Under the pieces are notes generated by a model. The model was not told the DNA's origin. It searched no databases and worked only from the letters and a program-made list of their open reading frames with translations. The position numbers and the translations under genes are program-made. A stretch of 64,000 bases of DNA from HLUCCA09 sp965277275 (GTDB lineage Bacteria > Pseudomonadota > Alphaproteobacteria > Rhodobacterales > Rhodobacteraceae). Shown here in pieces: positions 33,726 through 44,117 of the stretch (position 1 is its first letter; every line of letters begins with the position of its first letter). The stretch is from assembly GCA_965277275.1 (NCBI GenBank), contig CBDICG010000002.1, positions 2,604,001 to 2,668,000 on the forward strand. The letters are read 5' to 3'.

Positions 33726-34532
33726 CTAGCGGATCATCTGCGGCCTCAGCCGCATCCGGGCCCTTTGTTCCTGTGGCAGGTGCTGGTTCAGGCGTTTGTT
33801 GATCGCGCCCATGCTGCCAATGACGATCAGGGTCAGCAGGATGAAGTAGAACGCGACGATCGGGTACGGCACGAAGGGGTTGAACGTCCGGTCGGCAAAG
33901 TAGCTGGCGTAGTAGAGCGCGTCGCCCCGCTGCTGCAGGGCCGGGAAGCCGGAAAAGAACACCAGCGTCGTGGCATGAAAGAGGAAGATCGCCTCGTTGG
34001 TGTAGGCGGGCCAGCCGAGCCGCAGCATCGTCGGCCACACGATCCGCCGGAAGCGGGCGAACCCCGTGAGCCCGTAGGCATCCGCGGCCTCGAGATCGCC
34101 CTTCGGCACGGAGCGGAGCGCGCCATAGAAGATCTCGGCCGAATAGGCGGCCGTGTTCAGGAACAGCACGACAAGCGCGCCAAGAGCCGCAGAGGTGAAC
34201 GGGTCGAAGACAGGGTAGGTCTGCTTGAGGGAGAGGAATCCGAAATAGGCCAAAAAAAACTGGATGAAGAGCGGTGAGCCGCGAAAAACGAAGATGAACC
34301 ACTCCGCCGGTTTGCGCAGCCACGCGCGGCGATCGTTCTTGGCGACGGCGAGGGCCGTGGCCATGAAGAAGCCTGTGACGAGAGCCAGAGCACCGAAGTA
34401 GATGTTCCAGATCAGCCCGGACCCGATCAGCACGAATTGTTCGCACAGCGTGATATCGGCTCGTGGCAGCAAGCGCTCGCCCATCCCGAGGGAGCGAAGG
34501 GCGTAGTCCTGGATGGTCTGGGCGCAGCTCAT
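33726..34532 (-). CDS. Polar amino-acid ABC transporter permease (HisM/GlnP type)
   Basis: 268 residues with five or six membrane helices and the EAA loop AADAYGLTGFARFRRIVWPT that contacts the ATPase. An FRGSPLFIQFF segment is typical of the HisMQ family. It pairs with the upstream permease, sharing an ATGA overlap (34529-34532). Together they form the heterodimeric membrane channel of an amino-acid importer. Confidence 0.9.
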   Translation of the reverse strand: MSCAQTIQDYALRSLGMGERLLPRADITLCEQFVLIGSGLIWNIYFGALALVTGFFMATALAVAKNDRRAWLRKPAEWFIFVFRGSPLFIQFFLAYFGFLSLKQTYPVFDPFTSAALGALVVLFLNTAAYSAEIFYGALRSVPKGDLEAADAYGLTGFARFRRIVWPTMLRLGWPAYTNEAIFLFHATTLVFFSGFPALQQRGDALYYASYFADRTFNPFVPYPIVAFYFILLTLIVIGSMGAINKRLNQHLPQEQRARMRLRPQMIR

Positions 34533-35413
34533 GCCGGTGCCTTTCTGAGATCTTCACCGCCCATCGTCGCCTGCCCGCGCGCGAGCCTTCGGGTGAGGCG
34601 GGCGAGAGCGATCTCGGAGACCCGGGTAAAGGCGAGGTAGAACACCAGAAGGAACAGGAAGTAATAGAGCCTCCAGTCGCCATGTGGGTAGTCGGTGAAG
34701 CGCGCGGTCTTCGAGCCGCCAAGCTCGCGCGCCCAGTAGACGATGTCTTCGACGCCGAGAAGGAACAGCAGCGGTGTGGCCTTGATCAGGATCATCCAGA
34801 GGTTGGACAGGCCCGGCAGCGCGAAGATCCACATTTGCGGGACGAGAATGCGCCAGAATGCCTGGCGCTCGGTCATGCCGTAGGCTTCGGCCGTCTCCAT
34901 CTGGGCGCGGGGAACCGCCCGCATGGCGCCGTAGAGGACGTTGGCCGCGAAGGCCCCGAAGACGAGCGCGAAGGTGAAGATCGCCAGCGTGAAGTTGTAG
35001 GCCTCGTGCCAGCCCTGTGCGGCGTTGGAGGGCGGCACCTTGGCCTCCGGGCAGACGAGGAAGTTGGCGCCCTGCCGAACGGGTTCTTCCCAGTCGGCGC
35101 AACGAACGGAATGCACGAGGTACTCGATCCCCTGATCGAGCGCGATCACGAAGAAGAGGAAAAACGCGATGTCGGGCACGCCGCGGACGATGGCGGTGTA
35201 GCCCTTGCCGAGCCACGCCACCGGCAGAATTCGCGAGCGCGACGCGGCGGCACCGGCAAAGCCGAAGGCCAACGCTGTTGGCGCGGTGATCGCCAGCAAG
35301 AGCAGCACGGTGGCGAAACTGATGTAGAAATTCATGTGGATGCCCGTGGTCAGGTAACAGGCCATCCAGGGCAGATCGGAAAGAACGGAAGGGTCGTCGC
35401 AGAAGGAGAACAT
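34529..35413 (-). CDS. Polar amino-acid ABC transporter permease (HisQ type)
   Basis: 294 residues, longer than usual because of a ~45-residue Cys-containing periplasmic-type insertion (CADWEEPVRQGANFLVCPEA) between helices. The EAA loop is TAEAYGMTERQAFWRILVPQ. The first membrane helix begins near residue 27. It is the first permease of the transporter and is separated from the solute-binding and ATPase genes by an alpha/beta hydrolase and a dispersed repeat. Confidence 0.9.
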   Translation of the reverse strand: MFSFCDDPSVLSDLPWMACYLTTGIHMNFYISFATVLLLLAITAPTALAFGFAGAAASRSRILPVAWLGKGYTAIVRGVPDIAFFLFFVIALDQGIEYLVHSVRCADWEEPVRQGANFLVCPEAKVPPSNAAQGWHEAYNFTLAIFTFALVFGAFAANVLYGAMRAVPRAQMETAEAYGMTERQAFWRILVPQMWIFALPGLSNLWMILIKATPLLFLLGVEDIVYWARELGGSKTARFTDYPHGDWRLYYFLFLLVFYLAFTRVSEIALARLTRRLARGQATMGGEDLRKAPA

Positions 35414-35455
35414 GGGGCGTCCGCTCTAAGGTTGGGCCGGTGGCAAACGGGTGGA

Positions 35456-35488
35456 GCCTCCGGCGGGGATATTTTCGGCACAATGAAG
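35456..35488 (-). repeat. Dispersed intergenic repeat, copy 3 (second subfamily)
   Basis: Read on the minus strand: CTTCATTGTGCCGAAAATAT then CCCCGCCGGAGGC. Nearly identical to copies at 41572 and 46452. It splits the ABC operon between the hydrolase and the permease. Confidence 0.7.
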
Positions 35489-35657
35489 AGGAGGCCGCGC
35501 ATCGCTCCGGGTTTCGGTGTTTGTGGTGGCTGGGCAGTGGCGTGCGTGGCGGGTGCGTGGCGCAGGGTGTGCTGTGACGAGTACGTGGAGGGGCGTGCAT
35601 CTGGGCGCGTCGTCCGCGCGGACTTGGATATTGAGGTGAGGGGCGGGGGCGCGCATG

Positions 35658-36470
35658 TCAGCTCACCAGTGCGGCTTCGAGATGCCGGGCGACATGCTCG
35701 GGGGATTCGAGCTGTGGAAGGTGGCCGAGGCCCGCAAGCCGATCCAGGGGAACGCCGATCCTTTCGGCCAGGGCGGCGCCGCGGGCGACGGGGATCCAGG
35801 GGTCGTCTTCGCCCCAGAGCACGTGCGCGGGACATCCCAGGGCGTCGAAGCGGTCTTCGATCTCTGCGGTGAAACGCTCGTCGGCGAGGGCGAATTGTGC
35901 ATAGAACGCCGCCTGACCCTCGTCGGTGAGCCAGGGCGCCTTGAGGAGCGCGATGTCGTCTTCGCCAATTTCGGCGGCAAGGGCGCTCCGGATGTAGGCA
36001 TCGACGATGGCGGCGTGGATGTGGGGCGGGAGCCCGCGGAAGGCGTCGATATGGGCGCCGACATGGGCGAAGAAGGTCGATCCCCACGGGCGCATTGCCA
36101 CCACGTTCATCAATACGAGCCTGTCATAGGCGCAGCCGTGCAGAATGTGTGCCCGCAGGGTGACCGCGCCACCGAAGTCGTGCGCGACAACGGAGGGGCT
36201 GTCGAGGCCCCATGCCTCGAGCATCTCCGTGAAGACGTCGCCCTGCACGTCGATCCCGAGGGGACGCGGGCCGCTCATCTGCGATTGCCCGAAGCCCGGC
36301 ATGTCATAGACATGGATGTGCCAGCGCCGGGCCAGGGCGGGCGCCACGCGATGCCACGCTTGCGACGACCAGGGCCAGCCGTGAGCCAGAACCAGCGGAG
36401 GCCCGGCGCCGAACCGGGCGGCCGAGACGCGCCCGGCAGAGGTGGGGTGGGTTTCGGTCAGTTCGATCAT
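35658..36470 (-). CDS. Alpha/beta hydrolase with Asp nucleophile (dehalogenase/epoxide hydrolase-like)
   Basis: 270 residues. The oxyanion motif is LAHGWPWSSQAWH and the elbow is SVVAHDFGGAVTLRAH, where the nucleophile position is Asp, as in haloalkane/fluoroacetate dehalogenases and epoxide hydrolases. The acid and His lie in LWGEDDPWIPV and GLGHLPQLESPE. Substrate is unknown. It lies between the solute-binding protein and permease genes in the same orientation, an unusual place for a hydrolase. The ATG at 36470 fits the domain start. Confidence 0.83.
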   Translation of the reverse strand: MIELTETHPTSAGRVSAARFGAGPPLVLAHGWPWSSQAWHRVAPALARRWHIHVYDMPGFGQSQMSGPRPLGIDVQGDVFTEMLEAWGLDSPSVVAHDFGGAVTLRAHILHGCAYDRLVLMNVVAMRPWGSTFFAHVGAHIDAFRGLPPHIHAAIVDAYIRSALAAEIGEDDIALLKAPWLTDEGQAAFYAQFALADERFTAEIEDRFDALGCPAHVLWGEDDPWIPVARGAALAERIGVPLDRLAGLGHLPQLESPEHVARHLEAALVS

Positions 36471-36566
36471 CGCGGAAGGGCGCCTGTCCTTGCGACGGGG
36501 AGACACAAGGGCAGGGGCGGGACGGGGCACACCTGATTGGTCTGCCCCGCCGGCCGGTACGCGGTG

Positions 36567-37298
36567 TCAGCCGTCGATCTCGTAGATCACGGCCTCGTCC
36601 CCGAACCACTTCAGGATCAGCTCGTTGAGCTCGCCGCTGGCCTTCATCTCGCCGATCAGCGCATCGAAGGTCTCGCGCAGTGCGTCGTCGCCCTCGCGCA
36701 GGCCCATGCCAACGCCGCCGCCGAGCGCAACGTCATCCCCGACGAAGGACATTTCGGAATCTTCTTCGACGATCGGCACGAGGAAATCTTTGTCGGCGAA
36801 GACGGCGTCTGCCTCGCCGTTCCGGACGGCGGCGACGGTTTCGTCGGGGGTGGCGAATTCCAGCAGCGTGGCGCCCGATTCGGCGATGTAGCCGGCCTGG
36901 ATCGTGTTGACCTGGGCTGCGATCACGCCGCCGGTCAGGTCAGCGTCCGCGTTTGTCGAGGCGAAGGCCGACGACGCGGGCGGGATGTAGTTCTGGGTGA
37001 AGTCGATGACCTCATCGCGCTCCGGCGTGATCGACATGCCGGCCATGATGGTGTCGTAGTTGCCCGACGTGAGGTTCGGGATGATCGAGTCCCAATCGTT
37101 TGTGACCCACTCGCAGGTCAGGCCGGCGCGCTCGCAGAGCAGATCGCCGAGCTCGCGCTCGATGCCGTCAACCTCGCCGTCATCGTTGATGAAATTGTAC
37201 GGAGGGTAGGCGCCCTCGGTGCCCATGCGGACAACGTCCTGGGCGGTGGCAGCGCCGGCGATCAGCGCGGCGGCAGCGGCGAGAAAGATGGGTTTCAT
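36567..37298 (-). CDS. Amino-acid ABC transporter solute-binding protein
   Basis: 243 residues: signal peptide (MKPIFLAAAAALIAGAATA) then a family 3 solute-binding domain with VRMGTEGAYPPYNFINDDGE, YDTIMAGMSITPERDEVIDF and the hinge region VNTIQAGYIAESG. This is a periplasmic binding protein for a polar amino acid or related amine. GGGAG precedes the ATG. It sits between the ATPase gene upstream and the hydrolase downstream. Confidence 0.93.
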   Translation of the reverse strand: MKPIFLAAAAALIAGAATAQDVVRMGTEGAYPPYNFINDDGEVDGIERELGDLLCERAGLTCEWVTNDWDSIIPNLTSGNYDTIMAGMSITPERDEVIDFTQNYIPPASSAFASTNADADLTGGVIAAQVNTIQAGYIAESGATLLEFATPDETVAAVRNGEADAVFADKDFLVPIVEEDSEMSFVGDDVALGGGVGMGLREGDDALRETFDALIGEMKASGELNELILKWFGDEAVIYEIDG

Positions 37299-37349
37299 TG
37301 TGATCTCCCTGGTGGTCTTTTTCTGGGTCTCGTTGGATCCGGCCCCGGC

Positions 37350-38123
37350 CTAGCGGCTGTGGGACAGGAATTGCTGCAGGCGCTCTGTCTTGGGAGCGCC
37401 GAAAACCTCGTCTGGCGGGCCTTCTTCCTCGATCCGGCCCTGGTGCAGGAACACGACGTGATCCGAGACGTCCGCGGCCAGGCGCATATCGTGGGTCACG
37501 ATCAGCATGGTGCGGTTCTCGGCGGCGAGATCCTTGATAACCTTGACAACTTCTTGCTGAAGCTCAGGGTCGAGCGCCGAGGTCGGCTCGTCGAAGAGCA
37601 GCGCCTTGGGCTCCATTGCGAGGGCCCGTGCGATCGCGGCGCGCTGTTGCTGGCCCCCTGAAAGCTGGGCGGGCCAGACGTCGCATTTGTCGCCGATGCC
37701 GACCTTGGCCAGAAGCTCGCGCCCCAGCGCCTCGGCGGCGGAGCGTTCGCGGCCAAGCACCGTCACGGGGGCCTCGATCACGTTGTCGAGAATCGACAGG
37801 TGGGACCAGAGGTTGAACTGCTGGAACACCATAGACAGGTTCGTGCGGATCCGCGTGATCTGGGCGCGGTCGCCGGGGCGCCGTGCATGGCCCGAGCCAC
37901 GCCAGGCTACCGGCTCGCCTTCAAAGAGGATCTCCCCCTGCTGGCTGTCTTCCAGCAGATTGGCGCAGCGCAGGAGCGTGGATTTGCCGGAGCCCGAGGA
38001 GCCGATCAGGGACACGACATGCCCCCGCGGCGCCACCATGTCGACGCCCTTCAGCACTTCGAGAGCGCCATAGGCTTTGTGCAGGCCACGGATTTCGATG
38101 ACGGGCGCGGCGGCGGCGGTCAT
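37350..38123 (-). CDS. Amino-acid ABC transporter ATP-binding protein (HisP/GlnQ type)
   Basis: 257 residues from the ATG at 38123. A TTG at 38144 behind GTGAGG would add seven residues. Walker A GSSGSGKSTLLR, Q-loop FQQFNLWSHLS, signature LSGGQQQRAAIARAL, Walker B LLFDEPTSALD and the switch His in VTHDM are all present. A HisP-type insertion with RRPGDRAQITRIR follows Walker A. It powers the transporter formed by the two permeases and the binding protein. Confidence 0.93.
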   Translation of the reverse strand: MTAAAAPVIEIRGLHKAYGALEVLKGVDMVAPRGHVVSLIGSSGSGKSTLLRCANLLEDSQQGEILFEGEPVAWRGSGHARRPGDRAQITRIRTNLSMVFQQFNLWSHLSILDNVIEAPVTVLGRERSAAEALGRELLAKVGIGDKCDVWPAQLSGGQQQRAAIARALAMEPKALLFDEPTSALDPELQQEVVKVIKDLAAENRTMLIVTHDMRLAADVSDHVVFLHQGRIEEEGPPDEVFGAPKTERLQQFLSHSR

Positions 38124-38358
38124 GTCAGACGAGGGTGCGTTCAAGGGGCCTCACCGGCGATCTAGACAGGTTCGGGAGCGGAGTAGGGCGCAGATCGGGA
38201 GGGATTGCAATGGGGTGCAGGTGTCTGCCGTGGGGGGAGCCTGCATTGCCGGTTTCGAGGGCGCATGTTGCCTGATTTGCCCGAGCGTGCAGCGGCGGGT
38301 GGTCAGACAGGCGGTGACCCGACATTTACCGCGCCCCTTCATCCAGCATGGACGGGCG

Positions 38359-39129
38359 CTAGACGCCCAGCGACTTTTCGTAATCCGCCGGGCTCGGCGG
38401 TGTCGGTTGAGCCAGGTATGCGGATTTCGGGAGGTCGACGAGGCGCACGAGGCCAAGGCGCGTCCGGTCTTCCCGCCCGATGTCCGCGATGGCCGTCGAT
38501 ACGGCGTGGGCCAGCGGGCCTGATGCCCGGCCTCCTGCGGTGATGAGCGGCAGGCCCGGGGTTGGCGGTGTCCGGGCGATCTCGCGCAGCGCGTCTGACC
38601 AGGGCGCATAGCGTCGGATCAGGCGCCAGGTGACGGCGTCGATGCCCGCAATGTCAGCGGCTCCCTCCACGACAGCTTGCGCCGAAGCACTGTGCGCGCC
38701 CGTCTCGACAAGAGCTCCGAAGCGGATCCCCTGCCGCCCGGCCCAGTCGAGCGGCGCGGACCAGCCCGACTGCGAGAGTGGGTCGTTGTACGCGAGCCGC
38801 GCGCCGTCGAGCCGGGCGGGGTCACCGGGCGTGCCGCTCCGCGCGACAAGAACGGAGCAATACATCCCGGGCGGGCAGCCGGTGAGCCCGTAGTCGGGCG
38901 TGCCGACCAGCGTGACATGGCGGTGCAGCCGTGTGCGATAAGGCAGGCCGCAGGTCTGCGCCAGGAGCAGATCCGGCGAAAGCCACAGATCCCAAAGGTC
39001 GCCGCCGCGCGTCAGCCCGTCCGGTGCTGCGATCCCCTGCGCACGCAAACGCTCCGCGATGGCCTGCCAAAACCGGTCGGTCGTTTCGCGCATTTCCGCG
39101 ACATCGTACATCGGGAGCGCCGCGAGCAT
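38359..39129 (-). CDS. PhnD/SsuA-like solute-binding domain protein without signal peptide
   Basis: 256 residues with features of phosphate/phosphonate-type binding proteins: LPMYDVAEM start, LLAQTCGLPYRT, the central SQSGWSAPLDW and GAADIAGIDAVTWRL. The family is normally periplasmic, but this protein starts at the first domain strand with no signal sequence, and there are no permease or ATPase genes beside it. It starts 7 nt after the TerB gene, so both may be co-expressed. Ligand unknown. Confidence 0.75.
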   Translation of the reverse strand: MLAALPMYDVAEMRETTDRFWQAIAERLRAQGIAAPDGLTRGGDLWDLWLSPDLLLAQTCGLPYRTRLHRHVTLVGTPDYGLTGCPPGMYCSVLVARSGTPGDPARLDGARLAYNDPLSQSGWSAPLDWAGRQGIRFGALVETGAHSASAQAVVEGAADIAGIDAVTWRLIRRYAPWSDALREIARTPPTPGLPLITAGGRASGPLAHAVSTAIADIGREDRTRLGLVRLVDLPKSAYLAQPTPPSPADYEKSLGV

Positions 39130-39136
39130 CGCCGGG

Positions 39137-39592
39137 TCAGCCGCCGGATGCCCCGTTGCGCGCCTCGACCCGTTGGCGCGCAATCGCACTGTCGCGATCG
39201 TTGATGCCGAGCAGATTGGCGACGAGGCGGATCAATCCATCCTCCTCGTCGTCGCGCATGCCGTCGGCAAGCACGACATCCCAGAGCGCCTCGATGACAG
39301 CGGCGCGATCCTCATAGGCGACGGCGTCCTTGATGGCCCGGGTAAAGCGCACCGTGTCCGGCGCTTCGGCTTCCAGCGTCTCCGCCTCGCGCCGCAACGC
39401 TGTCGCTTCGAACGGTGACAGCCCGTAACGCGCCTTGGCGATCCGGTCGATCCGTTCGGCCTCGACCTGCGCATAGTCCCCGTCCGACCGGGCGAGGCGC
39501 ACAAGCAGCGCCGTGAGCGCCAGGCGTGCATCGGGGTCGGGCAGCGGCTGCGGCTCGGGCTCAGTGAGGCGGCGAAGAAGATCTCCAAACAT
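39137..39592 (-). CDS. TerB-family protein
   Basis: 151 residues. A helical TerB domain occupies about residues 20-145 (LALTALLVRLARSDGDYAQV, then DVVLADGMRDDEEDGLIRLV with the acidic DGxxxxxE repeats that bind metal). Stand-alone TerB proteins of this kind do not by themselves imply tellurite resistance; function is unclear. The ATG at 39592 begins MFGDLLRRL, the typical N-terminus. A PhnD-like gene follows. Confidence 0.83.
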   Translation of the reverse strand: MFGDLLRRLTEPEPQPLPDPDARLALTALLVRLARSDGDYAQVEAERIDRIAKARYGLSPFEATALRREAETLEAEAPDTVRFTRAIKDAVAYEDRAAVIEALWDVVLADGMRDDEEDGLIRLVANLLGINDRDSAIARQRVEARNGASGG

Positions 39593-39834
39593 GACCGCGA
39601 TATAGGCACGGCGCGCGACCGGCGCAAAGGGGCAACTTCCGGCGGTCTGTCGAAGCGCCGCGCCCCGCCCTGTCGTCCACGCCCGGCCTCGGTCGGGCGG
39701 CGCTCGCCCCTGCAGTCTCATCCGGTGCGGCCCGGCTGCGTTTCGCGCTGCCAGAAGCCGCGCGGGTCCTCGCGCAGCCGTCCCGCACGCTCAGCCCCGC
39801 ACCGGACTGCGCTGAAACAGGCGGCCTGCCTTGC

Positions 39835-41208
<1,374 letters not shown>

Positions 41209-41733
41209 GGCGGCCCCTTTCCCGCCCGGCCTATCGCGGATGCCCGGCCGAAACGTCTCCGTTTCCGACCTGCCCGGGCCCAGAGGCGGCGTCGCCCCGC
41301 GACCCCGAGGCGAACCGGGGCCAAATCGCCGGAGCATCCAAAGATGACCCCACCCAAAAAAGTGCTCCCCCTCCGCCCGGCGACGTGATCGTCAGCCGAG
41401 CATAAACCCCCGCACCGCGCGCGCCGGCATCCCTCCGCACCCTCACCCCTCGCGATTGTCGCCCGGCCGAAGCCGCATCCCAGACACCCGCCGGGCACGC
41501 GCGTAAACGACCATGCCCACCCGCTGTCCGTCAAACCTGCGTCGCACCCCGCATTGGCGCACGCCCCCGGTCTTCATTGTGCCCCAAATATCCCCGCCGG
41601 AGGCTCCCCGCGCGGGCCACGCTCACCAACCGATCCGAAAGCGCTCGCGGCCCCGCCCGAATGCCCCTATAACCGTCCCGCACCCCTCCCGCCCGGTGAG
41701 CGCCGCTCCGGGATACCTGCCCGGAGCCCGCCC
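41209..41733. other. Divergent intergenic region between sdaA and rpiA
   Basis: 525 nt. It holds dispersed-repeat copy 4 at 41572-41607. Otherwise I see no gene, riboswitch or confident promoter. A GC-rich tract near 41280-41320 is unremarkable. Confidence 0.5.
41572..41607 (+). repeat. Dispersed intergenic repeat, copy 4 (second subfamily)
   Basis: CTTCATTGTGCCCCAAATAT followed by CCCCGCCGGAGGCTCC, about 130 nt upstream of rpiA. Differs from copies 3 and 5 at only a few positions. Confidence 0.7.
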
Positions 41734-42504
41734 ATGATGACCGACCTTTCGCCCATCGACCGCGCCAAGTTCGTGGCCGCCCGCCGTGCTGTCCGCCTCG
41801 TCGAATCGGGCATGCGGATTGGCCTCGGCACCGGTTCGACGGCGGCCTGGATGGTGCGCCTCCTCGCCGAGCGTGTGAAAAAGGAGGGGCTCGATATCGT
41901 GGGCGTCCCCACCTCCACCCGCACCGCCGATCTGGCGCGTGAGGTCGGCGTCCGCGTCGTCTCCCTCGACGAGGCACAATGGCTCGACCTCACGATCGAC
42001 GGCGCCGACGAATTTGATGGCGAGCTTAACCTCATCAAGGGCGGCGGCGGCGCGCTCCTGCAGGAAAAGATCGTCGCCTGCGCCTCCGACGAGATGATCG
42101 TGATCGCGGACGCGGCCAAGCAGGTGAAAACCCTCGGGGCCTTCCCGCTCCCGGTCGAAACCGTTCCGTTCGGCTGGCGCACCACGCAGGCGCTGATCGA
42201 GGAAACGCTCGTCAGCCTCGACGTGATGGGACGCGAAACAACCCTCAGAATGAACGGCGACGTGCCTTTCGTCACCGACGAGGGCAACTTCATCCTCGAT
42301 CTTCATCTCAAGCGCGTCGGCGACGCGCGGCAGATGAGCCTCGTGCTTAACCAGATCCCCGGCGTGGTGGAAAATGGCCTCTTTGTCGACATCTGCGATC
42401 GCGTGATCGTCGGCTTCGGCGACGGCGCGGTCGAGGTCCACACCCTCCCCTCGGACGAAGACAGTGTGCTCGAGGGCAACCTGTTCGCCAGCGACAGCGA
42501 CTGA
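41734..42504 (+). CDS. rpiA: Ribose-5-phosphate isomerase A
   Basis: 256 residues, with GLGTGSTAAWMVRLLAER binding phosphate, the catalytic DGADEFDGELNLIKGGGGAL, and the conserved QEKIVA. It interconverts ribose-5-phosphate and ribulose-5-phosphate in the pentose phosphate pathway. The first of two adjacent ATGs is chosen because GGAG (41723-41726) is 7 nt upstream. Confidence 0.95.
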   Translation: MMTDLSPIDRAKFVAARRAVRLVESGMRIGLGTGSTAAWMVRLLAERVKKEGLDIVGVPTSTRTADLAREVGVRVVSLDEAQWLDLTIDGADEFDGELNLIKGGGGALLQEKIVACASDEMIVIADAAKQVKTLGAFPLPVETVPFGWRTTQALIEETLVSLDVMGRETTLRMNGDVPFVTDEGNFILDLHLKRVGDARQMSLVLNQIPGVVENGLFVDICDRVIVGFGDGAVEVHTLPSDEDSVLEGNLFASDSD

Positions 42505-42663
42505 CCTACCCCAACGGCGCGGTTGCGGTCCGATGGCCGGGCCCGCGCCTCGCTTGGTACAGAGCTTTGCGGCGTGCCGGGCTCTTTGCCCGGGGCAGGG
42601 GCCTTTCCCTTCCAGAGTGGAGCCGCTAGGCAGCATCCGACGCGCGCAACCCGGAGGTATCCG

Positions 42664-44028
42664 ATGGAATTCGACTACGATCTCTTTGTCATCGGGGGTG
42701 GCTCCGGTGGCGTGCGCGCCGCACGCGTTTCTGCTGGCCAGTTCGGCGCCAAGGTGGCGCTGGCCGAGGAAAGCCGGCTCGGTGGCACCTGCGTGATCCG
42801 CGGCTGTGTGCCCAAGAAGCTGATGGTCTTCGCGTCCGAGTTTCGCGCCGCCGTGCACGAAGCCAACGAGTACGGCTGGAAGTTCCCCGAGCCCGAGGCG
42901 TTCGACTGGATCCGCTTCCGCAACCGGCTGGAAAACGAGCTCGATCGGCTCGAGGGGGTCTACGGCAACCTGCTGGAGGGCTCCGGGGTCACCGTCTACG
43001 CCCAACGCGCCGTGGTGGCCGACCCCCATACTGTCCGCCTCGCCGACGGGACCGAGATCACCGCCAAGCATATCCTCGTCGCCACCGGTGGCTGGCCTGA
43101 ATTGCCGCCGCTCGAAGGTGCGAGCGAGCTTGGCATCACGTCGAACGAGGTCTTCCACCTCGATGCCCTTCCAGACCGTCTGCTGATCGTCGGCGGCGGC
43201 TACATCGCTTGTGAAATGGCGTGTATCTTCAACGGGCTCGGTACGAAGGTCACGCAATACTATCGCGGCGCCCAGATCCTGCGCGGCTTCGATGACGAGG
43301 CGCGCGGCCATATCGCCGAGCACATGGAGCGCCACGGCGTCAGCATCCATACCGGCACCAACGTGATGGAGATGAAGCAGACGGACGACGGCATCTGGGT
43401 CAAGACGACCACGGGTCGCGAGGAAGTGTTCGACAAGGTTCTCTTCGCCACCGGACGCGCGCCCAACACCAAGGGCCTCGGGCTCGAGGAGCTTGGCGTC
43501 GAGATCGGGCGGCGCGGCGAGGTCGTGGTGGACGGGTATTCGCAAACGGCGATCCCCTCGATCTACGCGATTGGCGATGTTACCAACCGCCTCCAGCTCA
43601 CCCCGATGGCGATCCGCGAGGGCATGGCCTTTGCCGAAACGGTGTTCGGCGGCACGCCCACGAAGCCCGACCACGCGCTTGTTCCTTCTGCCGTTTTCAC
43701 CCAACCCGAATACGGGACCGTGGGCATGACCGAGGAAGCGGCCCGCGATCAGGAGCCGATCGATGTCTATTGCACCTCGTTCCGGCCGATGCGGACGGCC
43801 TTCATCGGTCATGACGATCGAGTGATGATGAAGCTGATTGTCAGCCAGGCGACCCAGAAGGTGCTGGGGGTTCATATCGTGGCCGATGGGGCGGGCGAAA
43901 TGATCCAGCTAGCGGGGGTTGCTGTCAAAATGGGGGCGACCAAGGCCGACTTTGATCGCACGGTCGCTGTCCACCCCACGATCTCCGAAGAAATCGTGAC
44001 CATGAAAACTCCGTTACGGAGCGGCTGA
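42664..44028 (+). CDS. gor: Glutathione-disulfide reductase
   Basis: 454 residues. FAD motif LFVIGGGSGGVRAARVSAG, redox-active disulfide in GGTCVIRGCVPKK, NADPH-binding fold RLLIVGGGYIACEMACIF, and the dimer-domain His-Glu in VAVHPTISEE. The residue pattern is that of glutathione reductase rather than lipoamide dehydrogenase (GCVPKK, long central helix). It keeps glutathione reduced with NADPH. CGGAGG precedes the ATG. Gene hflK follows after 89 nt. Confidence 0.93.
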   Translation: MEFDYDLFVIGGGSGGVRAARVSAGQFGAKVALAEESRLGGTCVIRGCVPKKLMVFASEFRAAVHEANEYGWKFPEPEAFDWIRFRNRLENELDRLEGVYGNLLEGSGVTVYAQRAVVADPHTVRLADGTEITAKHILVATGGWPELPPLEGASELGITSNEVFHLDALPDRLLIVGGGYIACEMACIFNGLGTKVTQYYRGAQILRGFDDEARGHIAEHMERHGVSIHTGTNVMEMKQTDDGIWVKTTTGREEVFDKVLFATGRAPNTKGLGLEELGVEIGRRGEVVVDGYSQTAIPSIYAIGDVTNRLQLTPMAIREGMAFAETVFGGTPTKPDHALVPSAVFTQPEYGTVGMTEEAARDQEPIDVYCTSFRPMRTAFIGHDDRVMMKLIVSQATQKVLGVHIVADGAGEMIQLAGVAVKMGATKADFDRTVAVHPTISEEIVTMKTPLRSG

Positions 44029-44117
44029 AGGGGGGCGCCGCGCTTGAAAAGCGTGGCCGCAAAACCACTTTCAAGTGCAGCATACGCTTTCCGAATACGA
44101 AAAGGAACTTCAAGCCA

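Noticed and set aside
41623..43875. Long minus-strand frames opposite rpiA, gor and hflK
   Set aside because: No domain motifs, no ribosome-binding sites, and the plus-strand genes are unmistakable.
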